DNA of 6,863 nucleotides from Clostridiales bacterium (GTDB lineage Bacteria > Bacillota > Clostridia > Lachnospirales > WRAX01): contig JAITMW010000138.1 of assembly GCA_031277155.1 (NCBI GenBank), forward strand, positions 1 through 6,863, written 5' to 3'. The notes below the pieces were generated by a model. That model did no database searches and had not been told where the DNA came from. It was given only the letters and a program-made list of their open reading frames with translations. Below are positions 6,751-6,863 of the stretch, piece after piece (the stretch's first letter is position 1; every line of letters begins with the position of its first letter). The translations under genes were made by a program, and so were the position numbers.

Positions 6751-6860
6751 TGTCATTCCGAGCCCTTCTTCCTGTCATCCTGAGCCCTTCTCATGTCATC
6801 CTGAGCCCTTCTCAGGGCCTCCTGAGCCCCTTCTCATGACATCGTGAGCGCCGCGCAGGG
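6751..6860. repeat. degenerate 21-22 bp tandem array upstream of uvrC
   Basis: Five consecutive units begin at 6751, 6773, 6794, 6815 and 6837. Units 2 and 3 are nearly identical with the core TGTCATCCTGAGCCC; unit 1 has TTCCG for TCCTG; unit 4 begins GGGCCTCCTG and has one extra C; unit 5 (TGACATCGTGAGCG) is the most diverged. Small palindromes span the units: TGAG/CTCA at 6781-6793, CTGAG/CTCAG at 6801-6815 and TGAG/CTCA at 6823-6836. The array fills most of the 135 bases between uvrC and the window edge and may continue beyond it. No convincing -35/-10 pair was seen on the minus strand here. The core resembles a GTCATYCTGAGC motif found as dispersed intergenic repeats in many bacteria. Confidence 0.75.
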
Positions 6861-6863
6861 CCG

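Noticed and set aside
6751..6811. Short minus-strand reading (M-R-R-A-Q-D-D-...) through the tandem repeats as a leader peptide
   Set aside because: It is only 13 codons, has no ribosome-binding site separate from the repeat itself, and other repeat units are interrupted by stops. The pattern is better explained as a DNA repeat.

Overview
The window looks like a piece of a Bacillota (Firmicutes) chromosome, most likely an anaerobic Clostridia-type organism. The reasons are strong Shine-Dalgarno sites such as AGGAGG, a sortase-type C-terminal anchor (NPQTGD, hydrophobic segment, basic tail), and UvrC, RlmH and ZIP proteins that read like clostridial versions. This placement is inferred from protein style, not from a marker gene. 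There are no tRNA or rRNA genes, CRISPR arrays, transposases or phage genes. Coding density is very high, and no gene-free stretch exceeds about 135 bases.

Layout. The left end (1-798, + strand) holds the C-terminal half of malQ (4-alpha-glucanotransferase), cut by the window edge. It converges on a block of six genes, all on the minus strand. Read in their own direction these are: uvrC (6728-4860), a galactose-mutarotase-fold protein of the DUF4380 type (4873-3947), rnhA (3960-3475), rlmH (3485-3063), a ZIP-family metal transporter (3037-2237), and a sortase-anchored surface protein with a beta-helix and an acidic stalk (2215-875). The first four genes overlap one another by 11-14 nt. The last two follow after gaps of 25 and 21 nt. 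No terminator is visible inside the block, so it may be one transcript.

The first part of the block is housekeeping: nucleotide excision repair (UvrC), RNA:DNA hybrid removal (RNase HI) and 23S rRNA methylation (RlmH), with a carbohydrate-binding or epimerase-like protein inserted. The second part concerns the cell envelope: metal transport and a displayed wall protein. A shared job for the ZIP transporter and the acidic surface protein is only a hypothesis.

Non-coding points of interest are a GC-rich double hairpin between the convergent malQ and surface-protein genes, and a degenerate 21-22 bp tandem array directly upstream of uvrC that runs to the right edge. The main protein-level oddities are a UvrC lacking the first of its usual four cluster cysteines, a shortened RlmH, and the modular surface protein. 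Nothing in the window amounts to a clearly new multi-gene system.
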